Part shown: piece after piece, positions 7,640 through 15,027 of the stretch
Layout: every line of letters starts with the position of its first letter
Position numbering within the stretch: the first letter of the stretch is position 1
Origin: a virus
DNA length: 22,423 nt
Virus record (IMG/VR): IMGVR_UViG_3300033153_005726
Location: 64,001 to 86,423 of that record
Direction: 5' to 3' (one strand)
The notes under the pieces: model-generated
Seen by the model: the letters and a program-made list of their open reading frames with translations, nothing else
The model's database searches: none
What the model was told of the DNA's origin: nothing
Program-made: the position numbers and the translations under genes

Positions 7640-7665
7640 TTTGAAATTCCTCCAAAAAGAATTTA
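7628..7665 (-). repeat. Capsid leader, copy B
   Basis: The minus strand carries TAAATTC, TTTTTGGAGGAATTT, then ATGGCTAATAT, closely matching copy A at 6968-7003 apart from 2 extra T residues and a few substitutions. The two copies bracket the HNH gene as direct repeats. Confidence 0.85.
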
Positions 7666-7831
7666 TGTTTAAATCGTTATAAGTTAATTTGGCCGATCAG
7701 TACTACTTCTTCTTTAATGAACTTTCCCAATGGCCTCTGGCCGTTCCCAATCCTCAGGATCGTTAGTAGGGATATCATTGTTATGTTATAGGCTAACAAT
7801 CTATTTGTCAACCTATAATTTTAAATTACTA
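7666..7831 (-). other. Intergenic leader of the capsid/HNH transcript
   Basis: This 166-bp gap between scaffold stop and capsid leader copy B holds the promoter at 7783-7811 and a GGCC-AGA-GGCC hairpin near 7731-7741. One leftward frame reads DIPTNDPEDWERPEAIGKVH and then stops, but it has no start codon; it looks protein-like and could be a decayed fragment. No gene is called. Confidence 0.5.
7783..7811 (-). promoter_or_regulatory. Internal late promoter (sigma70-like) ahead of HNH/capsid
   Basis: The -35 TTGACA (7811-7806) is a perfect consensus, the spacer is 17 bases and the -10 is TAACAT (7788-7783). The spacer and upstream flank are AT-rich. It would let the HNH, capsid and downstream tail genes be transcribed apart from the packaging genes, giving the extra capsid mRNA that assembly requires. 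Confidence 0.65.
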
Positions 7832-8593
7832 TTATCCCGCCATTTGTGTCCTGAGGCGACGGTAACCTGCCATATCGCCTTTCTTGGCGAGGGCAGCAAG
7901 TTTCTCGGTTGTGTCCGCATCACCTGTAATGTTACCACCTTGTGCACCTGAACCTTCAGATGAAGGCCAGTAATGTGGGCTTACAGTTTTCAAACCTTCC
8001 ATCCATACAGATGGGGTTACGACATTACCGTCTTCATTTTTTTGCAATTTACCATCAGAAGTACGGGCTTCAACGCTACCATCAGTCCCAAGATTGAACA
8101 GGGTCTTCGCATGAAGTAATACATCAGGGATTGCTTCTGGTCGAATACCAGCTTTGATAGCAACAGCACGGAGAGCATCATCCATGATTTTAGTTTGGTA
8201 CAGTCCTTTATACTTACCTTTACCATCTGTCACCTCAAGTAATTTCTCACTCAAATCGGTAATAGCAGTATCATGTTCAAGACGCATTGTTGAGGTACGC
8301 TTCTCAAGAAGCTCATCAAATTTACCATCACGGATCATTTGGGCTTCTTCACTTTCATTAATGAACTTTAGTGCTTTAATAGCTTCCTCAGGATCACTGA
8401 TGTCGGCAAACTTCTGAAGTTTCTCTTGAATGGTTTTCTTCTCTCCGAGAAGTTCTTCATTCTTAGTTTTCAGGCCAGCAACAGCAGCAGATATCTTTGA
8501 ATCAATATCCTCAGTGTTTGCTTTCACTTCTGCGTTATAAGCCTCTTCAGCTTGTCCTCTTAATTTGTCATCTTCAATAAACGTAAAATCCAT
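7832..8593 (-). CDS. Capsid scaffolding protein
   Basis: The 253-residue, highly charged, helical protein lies between portal and capsid genes, the standard scaffold position. Residues 1-130 are rich in E, K and D with coiled-coil text (AAVAGLKTKNEELLGEKKTI, then LSEKLLEV). The middle (KIMDDALRAVAIKAGIRPEA) is a motif common in such scaffolds, and a flexible Gly/Asp linker leads to a compact C-terminal helix, KLAALAKKGDMAGYRRLRTQ. In P22 the basic C-terminal helix-turn-helix of the scaffold binds coat; this C-terminus is likewise basic. SD CTGGAGGG precedes the ATG, and a small hairpin (8619-8633, GTAGTC-TCT-GACTAC on plus) lies just upstream. No protease motif is seen. Confidence 0.85.
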   Translation of the reverse strand: MDFTFIEDDKLRGQAEEAYNAEVKANTEDIDSKISAAVAGLKTKNEELLGEKKTIQEKLQKFADISDPEEAIKALKFINESEEAQMIRDGKFDELLEKRTSTMRLEHDTAITDLSEKLLEVTDGKGKYKGLYQTKIMDDALRAVAIKAGIRPEAIPDVLLHAKTLFNLGTDGSVEARTSDGKLQKNEDGNVVTPSVWMEGLKTVSPHYWPSSEGSGAQGGNITGDADTTEKLAALAKKGDMAGYRRLRTQMAG

Positions 8594-8651
8594 GGTATTC
8601 CCTCCAGGAATAGTTGCAGTAGTCTCTGACTACCAAGTCGTCCGTTGTGGA

Positions 8652-10220
8652 CTATTTTTTGCCCTTTTTAGGCTGTGGTTTCTTTTTCGGTGCTTCTAGT
8701 TCTTTCTTTTTATCTTTACCGTCATTATTATCATCTTTCTTGGGGTTGTCAATAGGATTTCCATCGTCTATCAAATCAGTCGCTGTAGAAACAGCTTCTT
8801 CAATTGTAAGGCCAGCTTCGTCAAAAACTTTTTTACCTTCAATGAGTTGCTCTATATATTCTTTTTCACTTATAGTCTGATCAAGTAAACCGGAACCTAC
8901 AAGATATTTATGAATAACACCAAGTGGAATAACATTTTGGCCAAAACCTTCAAGAATACTTCTGATAACATTAGAATCAGGTATCCCGTAAGTCAATGCG
9001 GATGGTGCATCAATAATAACATCGTCTTTATTAAATCCAGCCCATTTGCACATTAACTCAAGGCCACCTTTAACAGCATTGAGTGCAGAAAGGTACACAC
9101 TGTAGATACTAGCTGATTGTGTAGCCTGACGGATACGGAGTGCTTCAGCAGACTCAACACCTTTACGTGAATCAAGAATGGCAACACCATGACGAATAGC
9201 TTCCTCATATAAATCATCAATATGAGTCTTGACATGCTTTAATGCTGCTGTATCAGTTTCGGTATAAAAGATACGTGCCTGTGGGTCAGGTAGAACAATC
9301 ATTACTGAGGAGCCAACCACATTAGGTAGATCGTCATCATTAGAAGCGCCAACCATGCAAAGAGTTGGATTGCAACTAAGGAACTCGCTATTTGCGAGGT
9401 CTGCTTCTTTTCGATAAATCTGGATGGAACAATTAGCCACAGACAAAAGTGGGATAGGCTGATTGTCAGTACTATTGTTAATAGAACCAGCAACAAAAAG
9501 TGGAAGTTCATCAATTGTTGAGCCCATATAAGAAGGTTTTGTAAAAAAGTCAGTAAGCTCATGTCCTTTATCATCATATAAATGAGAAACGTAGTTACCA
9601 TCTTCCATACACAATACTCTGTATACATCAACTGTGTCATGCGAGAAAATATCTTCATCTGAAGGCATTGCTTCTTTCAAAACACCTAGAATGAGGTTTT
9701 TCTCTGAACCCATTGACTGCTCTTTCCAGTTAATAAAAGCTTCTGCATTGTATTTAACAAATTTGAACTGATTAGTTCCAGGGTCAATATCAACTACCAA
9801 TGGACACTTACCTGTTTGGAGAATCTCAATAACAATCTCCATAAACAACTGCTGAATAGTAATACCATCCTTTGTTGCTTCTTTAAGGATATACTCCATT
9901 TGTTTAGGGACGTTAAATTCAGGTAGTTTAGTTATAATGACACCCAAGGCACCTTGAAGTGCATACGAACAAATTTGGGGGTAATGTGCCCTCTCAATGT
10001 ATGCGTCATAGGCTTCAGCAAATTCACCTGTCATACCGCCAGGGCGTGGAAGGTACTTTTCAGTTTGCAATTTAATATGAGATTCACTTTGAATACAATC
10101 ACGGATTCTATCCCAATCTTTTTCCTGGGACATATAATTGGGATGTTTTAATGTAGGATCAGAACTTTCAGTAATTCTCTGTTTCCCTGCGAATACTTCT
10201 GCACCTTTATTAATAGTCAT
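8652..10220 (-). CDS. Portal protein (DUF4055-like)
   Basis: This 522-residue protein would form the dodecameric ring at one capsid vertex through which DNA is packaged. The text KYLPRPGGMTGEFAEAYDAY, then IERAHYPQICSYALQGALGV, and FMEIVIEILQTGKCPLVVDI matches the N-terminal pattern of DUF4055 phage portals. A central region (ARIFYTETDTAALKHVKTHI) and the helix-rich SAEALRIRQATQSASIYSVY fit the portal stem and crown. The last 40 residues are low complexity, D/N/K then KKKPQPKKGKK, and may reach DNA. The start lies one base after the terminase stop with no strong SD, suggesting translational coupling. Confidence 0.9.
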   Translation of the reverse strand: MTINKGAEVFAGKQRITESSDPTLKHPNYMSQEKDWDRIRDCIQSESHIKLQTEKYLPRPGGMTGEFAEAYDAYIERAHYPQICSYALQGALGVIITKLPEFNVPKQMEYILKEATKDGITIQQLFMEIVIEILQTGKCPLVVDIDPGTNQFKFVKYNAEAFINWKEQSMGSEKNLILGVLKEAMPSDEDIFSHDTVDVYRVLCMEDGNYVSHLYDDKGHELTDFFTKPSYMGSTIDELPLFVAGSINNSTDNQPIPLLSVANCSIQIYRKEADLANSEFLSCNPTLCMVGASNDDDLPNVVGSSVMIVLPDPQARIFYTETDTAALKHVKTHIDDLYEEAIRHGVAILDSRKGVESAEALRIRQATQSASIYSVYLSALNAVKGGLELMCKWAGFNKDDVIIDAPSALTYGIPDSNVIRSILEGFGQNVIPLGVIHKYLVGSGLLDQTISEKEYIEQLIEGKKVFDEAGLTIEEAVSTATDLIDDGNPIDNPKKDDNNDGKDKKKELEAPKKKPQPKKGKK

Positions 10221-10221
10221 A

Positions 10222-12723
10222 TTAAAATCTCACTTTACGTCTCTTCATTTTAGTAAATTTACGGGTCAATCCGTAACGGAGTGCATCCATTGCATGATCC
10301 TCTAAATCAGAATCAATATCCTCAGGTTTTTTATCATCAATCTGCTGAATAGGTAAAGTTCTAATGTGATGTCTTGCAGGTTCTTGGAAATAAAGTCCAG
10401 GATTTTCAAGGTCACCCCGTTTGGCTGCACCAAGCATAGTTCGCATCAAACCCCAACCAGCTACACGACTACCGCTTCCTTTATAAGCTTTCCGCCAATG
10501 TAACCCATGACGTTGCATATTAGATGCAAGTGAAGAACCATCACGTACTTCATAAATATTTGTATCAGCGGGTCCTGGCCTCACCCTTACTTTAAACTCC
10601 CTTTCAATGTTTCTGTCAACTTCTAAAACACGTTCAGCAATATCTTGTGATGTTGCACGGTCACCTTCGTTGACCGTTCCATTCCAACCGTATAACTCAT
10701 TTATAACAATTGAAGAGCCATCTGGGAAATAAGGTAATTCTTCATCAGGGGCATCAGGTTGCTCTCCATTACATTCTGCAATATAAGTAACTGCCCATGG
10801 TTTTGAAGAACCCCAGTCAAAACTTCTGATAACATCCCAACTTGACGGGATTTGGAAATAGGGAAGTATATGTTTTGCAGGATCCCATAAATCAGTGAAA
10901 AACCCACCAGCAATAATATCCCACTCACCAAGTACCCATGCTTTATACTTAACAGGATCATCAGCAGCAGCAGCTAAGATAGTATTAACATAATTTGGAT
11001 CTGCGTCAAGTAATGTGGTATTCTCACTCAGGCTTGAGGGTATATGAACCCTTGTTTTCATACTTTCTTTATCAAGAAAGAATTTCATTGCGGGCATAGG
11101 GTCGATAAAACGCTGCTTCACCCAACCATGTCCTGGACCTGAAGGGTTGCAGGTACTACGATACTTTCTTGGTACATCAGGGTCTGAACAACGGTTACAT
11201 GACATCATTGAAAGATAACATTCGTCTGTAGCCCAGTTTGTAAGCTCTTCCCAACCAATCCAAGGATATTCATGACCATGATAGTTCCAGTAATCACTTG
11301 GTACACGCATATATCGCAAATATAAGGTTTCGCCGTCAGGGAATGTCCATTTATGCTCACTTCCGTTATATTTGGCTCCAGGGAATATTTGACTGATCCA
11401 TTTCTTACTTTTATTGATTACATCGGTTAATTGAGTGTATTCTTCACGAAAAAGAATACCACGCCATTCAATACCATAGCCTACACCCACATGCTGCAAG
11501 AAATCCATCAAGAGTACATCAGTATTGTGTGTTACGATAAAATCATCTGTTAGGTAAAGTCCATTTGGATTATTTACCTTAATACACTGACATTCTTCTT
11601 TTCCTATCAAATCTATGCTAACTATTTTGCGCACTAACCTACCATGCATATAATCAGCGGCTTTATCTTTTTTACGTTGTAATCTAAACAGTTCTTTTTG
11701 TTCAGGCAACCGTATATAAAGACCCCAACCTTTTTTTGTTTTCTTATAAAAACCTTTAGGCCACTCTGCTTTTCTATACTTGAATTGGTTCCCACGCTTC
11801 CCACCAATCAGTGTAGACCACCCACCTAAACTACCAATCAAAAACTGAATGTCTTTTATTAATGTATAAGAAGCGCTAGAATAATAGGCTTTTCCATCAT
11901 GAGCCTCTCCGTCAGTATCCATTAAACCTTGTAGTAAAGCAATCCTATCTTCTATAGAAGCATAGAGGTATTTTTTAGGTACAAATTTTGTATCGCTTTT
12001 AGTTCCCCGTAATTTAGAATGCTTTAAATCGTCATATAGCGGATTGTTTCTACGTATTTGCAACCCTATACAACTACCATCTCCTTTAACAGTAGTCGTT
12101 TTGGTATTATAAAAACCAAAACGACTAACGTAATCAACTAATTCCTGATCACCTGTATGAAAACAAACATCTTCTCTACTAAGAGATCCATCCCCTAACA
12201 ACAACCCTAATAAATAAGGATCAAAAGAATGTTGTGCTTTACTACTTATTCCTTTATTAAAAGAAACAGGTTCTGGGCAAGGTATTAAAAAAGTATTTCC
12301 AGCTTTTACTTTTTCTATAAGTTGGGTAGTTGTATAAATGTATCCACTAAATTGTAATGGGGCATATATTTTGTCTTTATTTCTGGATTTATTCCTATTG
12401 GCTACTTTTCCATACCATAAATGCTCATCAGTGCAGTGAGTGACACTACCATCTGAAAATTTAATTCTATATACATCTTGAACCCCTTGTGGGTACACAC
12501 CAATAACAGTACTGCACGTACCATCTGGGTTGAAGACACGGCTACCTATTTGCATTTCGCCTACAGTACGTTCCCCGTATGGGGTCTGCACAGGTGATGA
12601 TAGTGGTTGAGCTTTCCCACCACCACGGTTTCCGGCAATTAATGCCTCATCAGCAGGGCAAGTCAGGAACTTTTTCTGACTTCCAGGATGTGGTTGCCAT
12701 ATGACTTTATCTTGCGCAATCAT
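10222..12723 (-). CDS. Terminase large subunit, interrupted in frame by an intein
   Basis: The 833-residue precursor has an N-extein (1-37), an intein (38-400) and a C-extein (401-833). Splicing would give a 470-residue terminase, a normal length. The ATPase Walker A is GNRGGGK (31-37) joined after splicing to T401. Walker B is WIGWEE (488-493), and a coupling-type motif STCNPSG is at 523-529. The RNase H-like nuclease shows FDWG (635-638, Asp636), PAD (Asp720) and DHAMDAL (809-815, Asp809/Asp813). The enzyme cuts concatemeric DNA and pumps it through the portal. It abuts the upstream gene (TAAATG) and is followed by the portal after one base. Because the Walker A is split, the precursor should lack ATPase activity until splicing. 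Confidence 0.95.
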   Translation of the reverse strand: MIAQDKVIWQPHPGSQKKFLTCPADEALIAGNRGGGKAQPLSSPVQTPYGERTVGEMQIGSRVFNPDGTCSTVIGVYPQGVQDVYRIKFSDGSVTHCTDEHLWYGKVANRNKSRNKDKIYAPLQFSGYIYTTTQLIEKVKAGNTFLIPCPEPVSFNKGISSKAQHSFDPYLLGLLLGDGSLSREDVCFHTGDQELVDYVSRFGFYNTKTTTVKGDGSCIGLQIRRNNPLYDDLKHSKLRGTKSDTKFVPKKYLYASIEDRIALLQGLMDTDGEAHDGKAYYSSASYTLIKDIQFLIGSLGGWSTLIGGKRGNQFKYRKAEWPKGFYKKTKKGWGLYIRLPEQKELFRLQRKKDKAADYMHGRLVRKIVSIDLIGKEECQCIKVNNPNGLYLTDDFIVTHNTDVLLMDFLQHVGVGYGIEWRGILFREEYTQLTDVINKSKKWISQIFPGAKYNGSEHKWTFPDGETLYLRYMRVPSDYWNYHGHEYPWIGWEELTNWATDECYLSMMSCNRCSDPDVPRKYRSTCNPSGPGHGWVKQRFIDPMPAMKFFLDKESMKTRVHIPSSLSENTTLLDADPNYVNTILAAAADDPVKYKAWVLGEWDIIAGGFFTDLWDPAKHILPYFQIPSSWDVIRSFDWGSSKPWAVTYIAECNGEQPDAPDEELPYFPDGSSIVINELYGWNGTVNEGDRATSQDIAERVLEVDRNIEREFKVRVRPGPADTNIYEVRDGSSLASNMQRHGLHWRKAYKGSGSRVAGWGLMRTMLGAAKRGDLENPGLYFQEPARHHIRTLPIQQIDDKKPEDIDSDLEDHAMDALRYGLTRKFTKMKRRKVRF
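11524..12612 (-). mobile_element. Full-length intein with LAGLIDADG endonuclease in terminase Walker A
   Basis: The intein covers 363 residues (38-400 of the precursor). It begins with Ala (AQPLSSPVQTPYGERTVGEM) rather than Cys or Ser. Block B has the TDEH motif (98-101) and the C-terminus reads LYLTDDFIVTHN before Thr +1, so the final His-Asn and the +1 nucleophile are intact. Two LAGLIDADG helices are visible, LLGLLLGDGS (171-180) and LLQGLMDTDG (263-272), so the homing endonuclease is probably active. It interrupts the Walker A between Lys and Thr, a conserved site many inteins use. Ala1 inteins splice by a variant pathway in which the +1 residue attacks the N-terminal peptide bond directly. 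Confidence 0.95.
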
Positions 12724-13155
12724 TTAGTCAGAAACCCTTACACCAGTGGGGCGTTCACGAGGGGTATCAACAAGAACAACCTGTACACCTTCTTTTGAAA
12801 TGGTATCCCTTCGTTTATACATTTCTTTATCAGAAAAGTCTAAATGAGAACCTTCATCTTGCATAAATTTCCTGCGTGTTTCAATTAACTCAGGGTTATT
12901 TTGGTACGCTTGTTTTATTCTACGTGAAAACTCACCAGGATGCTCTTTAAAATACTTTTTAGCAGCTTTACTTCGTTTTCTACCCATGGCTCGACCACAA
13001 CTTTTTTGAGTATTTAAAAGCATAGCTTCAGGGTTAAAATTACGTAAGGAATTCTCACTGCGTATAGCTGCACTATTCTTATATCCAATAGTACAGTACA
13101 TTCTACCTGTTTTTAAACAACGCACTTTCCGTGCAGTCTGCTTTTTACCAGCCAT
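12724..13155 (-). CDS. Small basic protein between terminase subunits, unknown
   Basis: The 143-residue product lies between the terminase subunit genes and abuts the large subunit start. It is strongly basic: SCGRAMGRKRSKAAKKYFKE (about 52-71) and RRKFMQDEG follow an N-terminal KKQTARKVRCLKTGRMYC with a CxxxxxxxC pair. The second half turns acidic and then ends VVLVDTPRERPTGVRVSD. I do not recognise it. The basic stretch suggests nucleic acid binding, perhaps an accessory to DNA packaging or a decayed endonuclease, but neither can be shown here. Confidence 0.8.
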   Translation of the reverse strand: MAGKKQTARKVRCLKTGRMYCTIGYKNSAAIRSENSLRNFNPEAMLLNTQKSCGRAMGRKRSKAAKKYFKEHPGEFSRRIKQAYQNNPELIETRRKFMQDEGSHLDFSDKEMYKRRDTISKEGVQVVLVDTPRERPTGVRVSD

Positions 13156-13157
13156 GA

Positions 13158-13766
13158 TTAATTCTCACCTTCCCATTCTTTCTGGGATTGTTGGGCAGGT
13201 ACCATGAGTACACCAGCAGTAATGTTTAAATTTTTACTCTCCATTTTATCAGAGTATCCAAGTTTATTTCCTGCAAGAAATTTAAACAGGCCAGTATTGT
13301 AACTTCGGTTATCAAGGTTTTCTTTACCTTCACGTAACCACCAAGCCTCATGCATATCTTTACCAATATCATAAGCGGTATTGAAATCAGCAAATCTCTC
13401 AGACCACCCTCGCAGGGTAGTTACACTAACCCCAAATTCAGCAGCAATCTCAACATCGCTTAATCCCTCTCGGCTCAAAGCAATGAATTGTAAAGGGTGA
13501 CCATCAGGATCGTATTTGGTATTCATCAAAGTACCTATAGGAATTTCTCTGACTTCCAATAAGTTCTCTTTAATCACAGGGTCACCACCACACCGTTTGC
13601 AAATCACTCCTTTACCAACAGCATTATGCGTGCACCCTTCAGTCATGCATTGTTCTTTAGGGTATCGTTTAATAACTTTTATCTTGGGTTCACTTTTAAG
13701 TTTTTCAGGCCGTCTTAACTTTTTCTTACCTGACCCAACGCTTAACCTTCTACGTAATTTAGACAT
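13158..13766 (-). CDS. Terminase small subunit
   Basis: This 202-residue protein recognises the packaging site and hands DNA to the large subunit. It has a basic N-terminus (RRRLSVGSGKKKLRRPEKLK) and a small zinc-ribbon-like unit with Cys40, Cys45, Cys56 and Cys59. The helix-turn-helix GLSDVEIAAEFGVSVTTLRG (101-120) is followed by WSERFADFNTAYDIGKDMHE and AWW, characteristic of this family. Next comes FKFLAGNKLGYSDKM, leading to the C-terminal NLNITAGVLMVPA that is likely the oligomerisation part. It overlaps the preceding gene by 8 bases. The zinc ribbon is less common and may add to DNA contact. Confidence 0.9.
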   Translation of the reverse strand: MSKLRRRLSVGSGKKKLRRPEKLKSEPKIKVIKRYPKEQCMTEGCTHNAVGKGVICKRCGGDPVIKENLLEVREIPIGTLMNTKYDPDGHPLQFIALSREGLSDVEIAAEFGVSVTTLRGWSERFADFNTAYDIGKDMHEAWWLREGKENLDNRSYNTGLFKFLAGNKLGYSDKMESKNLNITAGVLMVPAQQSQKEWEGEN

Positions 13767-14031
13767 GAGATAAATCTCCTAAAGCATTTTGATACATCCT
13801 GATATCAAGAGTCTGGTCAAGCATATCAGCAAGTAAAGTATCTACAATAAATCCACTAAGTCCTTTGGCAGTATCCCCTTCCCATTCATCCATAATACTG
13901 TGGCATACGTCAAGGACATGATCTTGAACCTTCTGTGCATCATTACCACAAATAACATAGTGCAGGGCACAAACACTATCCCTGATTGAAACTGAGGTAA
14001 CTCTACCATTTATTCTTGTTGATACTTTCAT
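13759..14031 (-). CDS. First gene of late operon, unknown
   Basis: The 90-residue protein (start MKVSTRINGRVTSVSIRDSV) has a beta-strand pair, then a long helix (CALHYVICGNDAQKVQDHVL) and DGDT-like acidic text, ending FIVDTLLADMLDQTLDIRMY. I do not recognise it. Its start codon is the last triplet of the first of three 19-bp tandem repeats, and its end overlaps the small terminase gene. First in the operon, directly behind the strong late promoter, it may be a regulator or small packaging factor. Its SD is only GGGA. Confidence 0.75.
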   Translation of the reverse strand: MKVSTRINGRVTSVSIRDSVCALHYVICGNDAQKVQDHVLDVCHSIMDEWEGDTAKGLSGFIVDTLLADMLDQTLDIRMYQNALGDLSHV

Positions 14032-14085
14032 TCCCTGTACACTCTTTCATTCCCTGTACACTCTTTCATTCCCTGTACACTCTTT
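14029..14085 (-). repeat. Three 19-bp tandem repeats in the late leader
   Basis: AAAGAGTGTACAGGGAATG occurs three times head to tail (14085-14067, 14066-14048, 14047-14029). Each unit holds the palindrome TGTACA, a GGGA and an ATG. The last ATG starts the first gene of the operon. Read from the ATG at 14069, a 13-residue peptide (MKECTGNERVYRE) ends in TGA overlapping the true start (ATGA), so it could couple initiation. Confidence 0.9.
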
Positions 14086-14112
14086 CCTTCTATTGGATGA
14101 TCAATTGATACC

Positions 14113-14141
14113 AGTGTACATGTTATCTTTTTATCTGTCAA
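14113..14141 (-). promoter_or_regulatory. Late operon promoter (sigma70-like) with TGTACA element
   Basis: TTGACA (14141-14136), a 17-base spacer and TACACT (14118-14113). The -35 is perfect and the spacer optimal. The octamer AGTGTACA at 14113-14120 overlaps the -10 and occurs again, in the opposite orientation, three times in the repeats 14029-14085. A factor bound to these sites could block or modulate the promoter. Confidence 0.75.
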
Positions 14142-14241
14142 GTTAAAAAGACACCTCAAATACTACCAATGCTTTTATCTAAAAATTTTGGGGTATTACA
14201 GGAGTATTATAGGGGTACTTTTAACTTCTTCAGAACAAACA

Positions 14242-14285
14242 GGTCAAGAGATGGTCAAAGAATGGTCAAGGGATGGTCAAGGGAT
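14242..14285 (+). repeat. Four 11-bp phased iterons GGTCAA
   Basis: GGTCAA starts at 14242, 14253, 14264 and 14275, exactly 11 bp apart, each followed by a purine-rich AT-ending pentamer; a partial fifth unit follows. The helical phasing suggests cooperative binding of a protein on one face of the DNA. Confidence 0.85.
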
Positions 14286-14353
14286 GTCTAAATCCTTTGT
14301 GGGTATACAAAGATGTAAAAGCAAGGAGGTGTGAAGTCTGATTGTACTCTTGA

Positions 14354-14397
14354 TGGTTGAATTTCAACCAACTAGGAGGCAGCATTTCAACCAACTA
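14354..14397. promoter_or_regulatory. 17-bp palindrome TGGTTGAATTTCAACCA plus half-site
   Basis: TGGTTGAA (14354-14361) and TTCAACCA (14363-14370) are perfect arms around one base. A further copy of ATTTCAACCAACTA at 14384-14397 repeats 14361-14374 with a 23-bp offset. This resembles an operator of a dimeric repressor. Confidence 0.7.
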
Positions 14398-14418
14398 ACT
14401 CTTATACTACTACTGATA

Positions 14419-14439
14419 GTATATTACTTCGTAATATAC
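14419..14439. other. Perfect 9-bp inverted repeat, 3-base loop
   Basis: GTATATTAC (14419-14427), loop TTC, GTAATATAC (14431-14439). There is no T-run on either side, so it is more likely a binding site or cruciform than a terminator. Confidence 0.75.
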
Positions 14440-14465
14440 CTACCCTCCTACGTCGGGTTCGTAAT

Positions 14466-14504
14466 TAAATGATGTTTTTAAATGATGTTTTTAAATGATG
14501 TTTT
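14466..14504 (+). repeat. Three 13-bp tandem repeats TAAATGATGTTTT
   Basis: Three exact consecutive units, at 14466-14478, 14479-14491 and 14492-14504, each AT-rich and with a T-run. Such triplets of 13-mers are a hallmark of DNA-unwinding elements in bacterial origins (oriC has 13-mers), so an unwinding role is possible. Confidence 0.85.
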
Positions 14505-14698
14505 ATTTCACTACCACTTCACAGTACCTTGCATAAATAAAGCAGCTCAGGGAATAAAAAGAAATACCTTGATAAAACCTTGTACCGCCCCGTACAGCGT
14601 TTTTTACATACTGGGTATGCCATTGTACCATTAAACCTGTTACAGACGCATGAGCAGCTCTACAGAGGTCTTTAAAGGTTCTTGGTGATGCTGGTTAT

Positions 14699-14740
14699 AA
14701 GCGTAAGCGTGAATATAAGCGTAAGCGTAAGCGTAAGCGT
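14699..14740 (+). repeat. AAGCGT hexamer array
   Basis: AAGCGT occurs at 14699, 14705, 14717, 14723, 14729 and 14735, two then four in tandem, separated by GAATAT. It runs into the first of the 49-bp repeats and shares GCGTGAAT with them. Confidence 0.85.
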
Positions 14741-14899
14741 GAATTGATAACTAAAATACCACGATAGCACGATAAAAAGCTGTCAGGATGAGAAAAGCGT
14801 AAGCGTGAATTGATAACTAAAATACCACGACAGCACGATAAAAAGCTGTCAGCGTGAATTGATAACTAAAATAATACGCTAGTACGATAAAAAGTTCTC
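14737..14899 (+). repeat. Three copies of a 49-bp repeat
   Basis: Copies at 14737-14785 and 14803-14851 differ at one base; a third (14852-14899) directly abuts the second and is about 80% alike. Each begins GCGTGAATTGATAACTAAAA and ends with an ACGATAAAAAG segment. A 17-base spacer separates copies 1 and 2. They could be iterons for a replication initiator. Confidence 0.9.
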
Positions 14900-14999
14900 C
14901 GCTATAGATGCCCCCGCCCCTGTTTCAAACAAAAGGCATCAAAGTAAAACCAAATGAAAAAACAACGCTAAAACAGGTATTTAAAAGTGAAATTAAACC

Positions 15000-15027
15000 T
15001 TGCAATAGTATATAAACACTGCATAAT
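15000..15027 (+). promoter_or_regulatory. Early promoter ahead of the first rightward gene
   Basis: TTGCAA (15000-15005), a 16-base spacer, CATAAT (15022-15027), about 77 bases before the gene at 15105. A GCTGA-ATTT-TCAGC hairpin (about 15062-15075) lies in the leader before the SD AAAGGG. Confidence 0.5.

Noticed and set aside
7001-7665. Active group I intron in the capsid gene
   Set aside because: The capsid frame is intact with its own SD and start, so no splicing is needed; core intron helices could not be shown.
14583-14640. Rightward promoter TTTACA-17-TACCAT
   Set aside because: Both boxes are weak, the site is far from any start and overlaps a small hairpin.
14242-14899. CRISPR array
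   Set aside because: The repeats are tandem or irregularly spaced with no unique spacers of even length.
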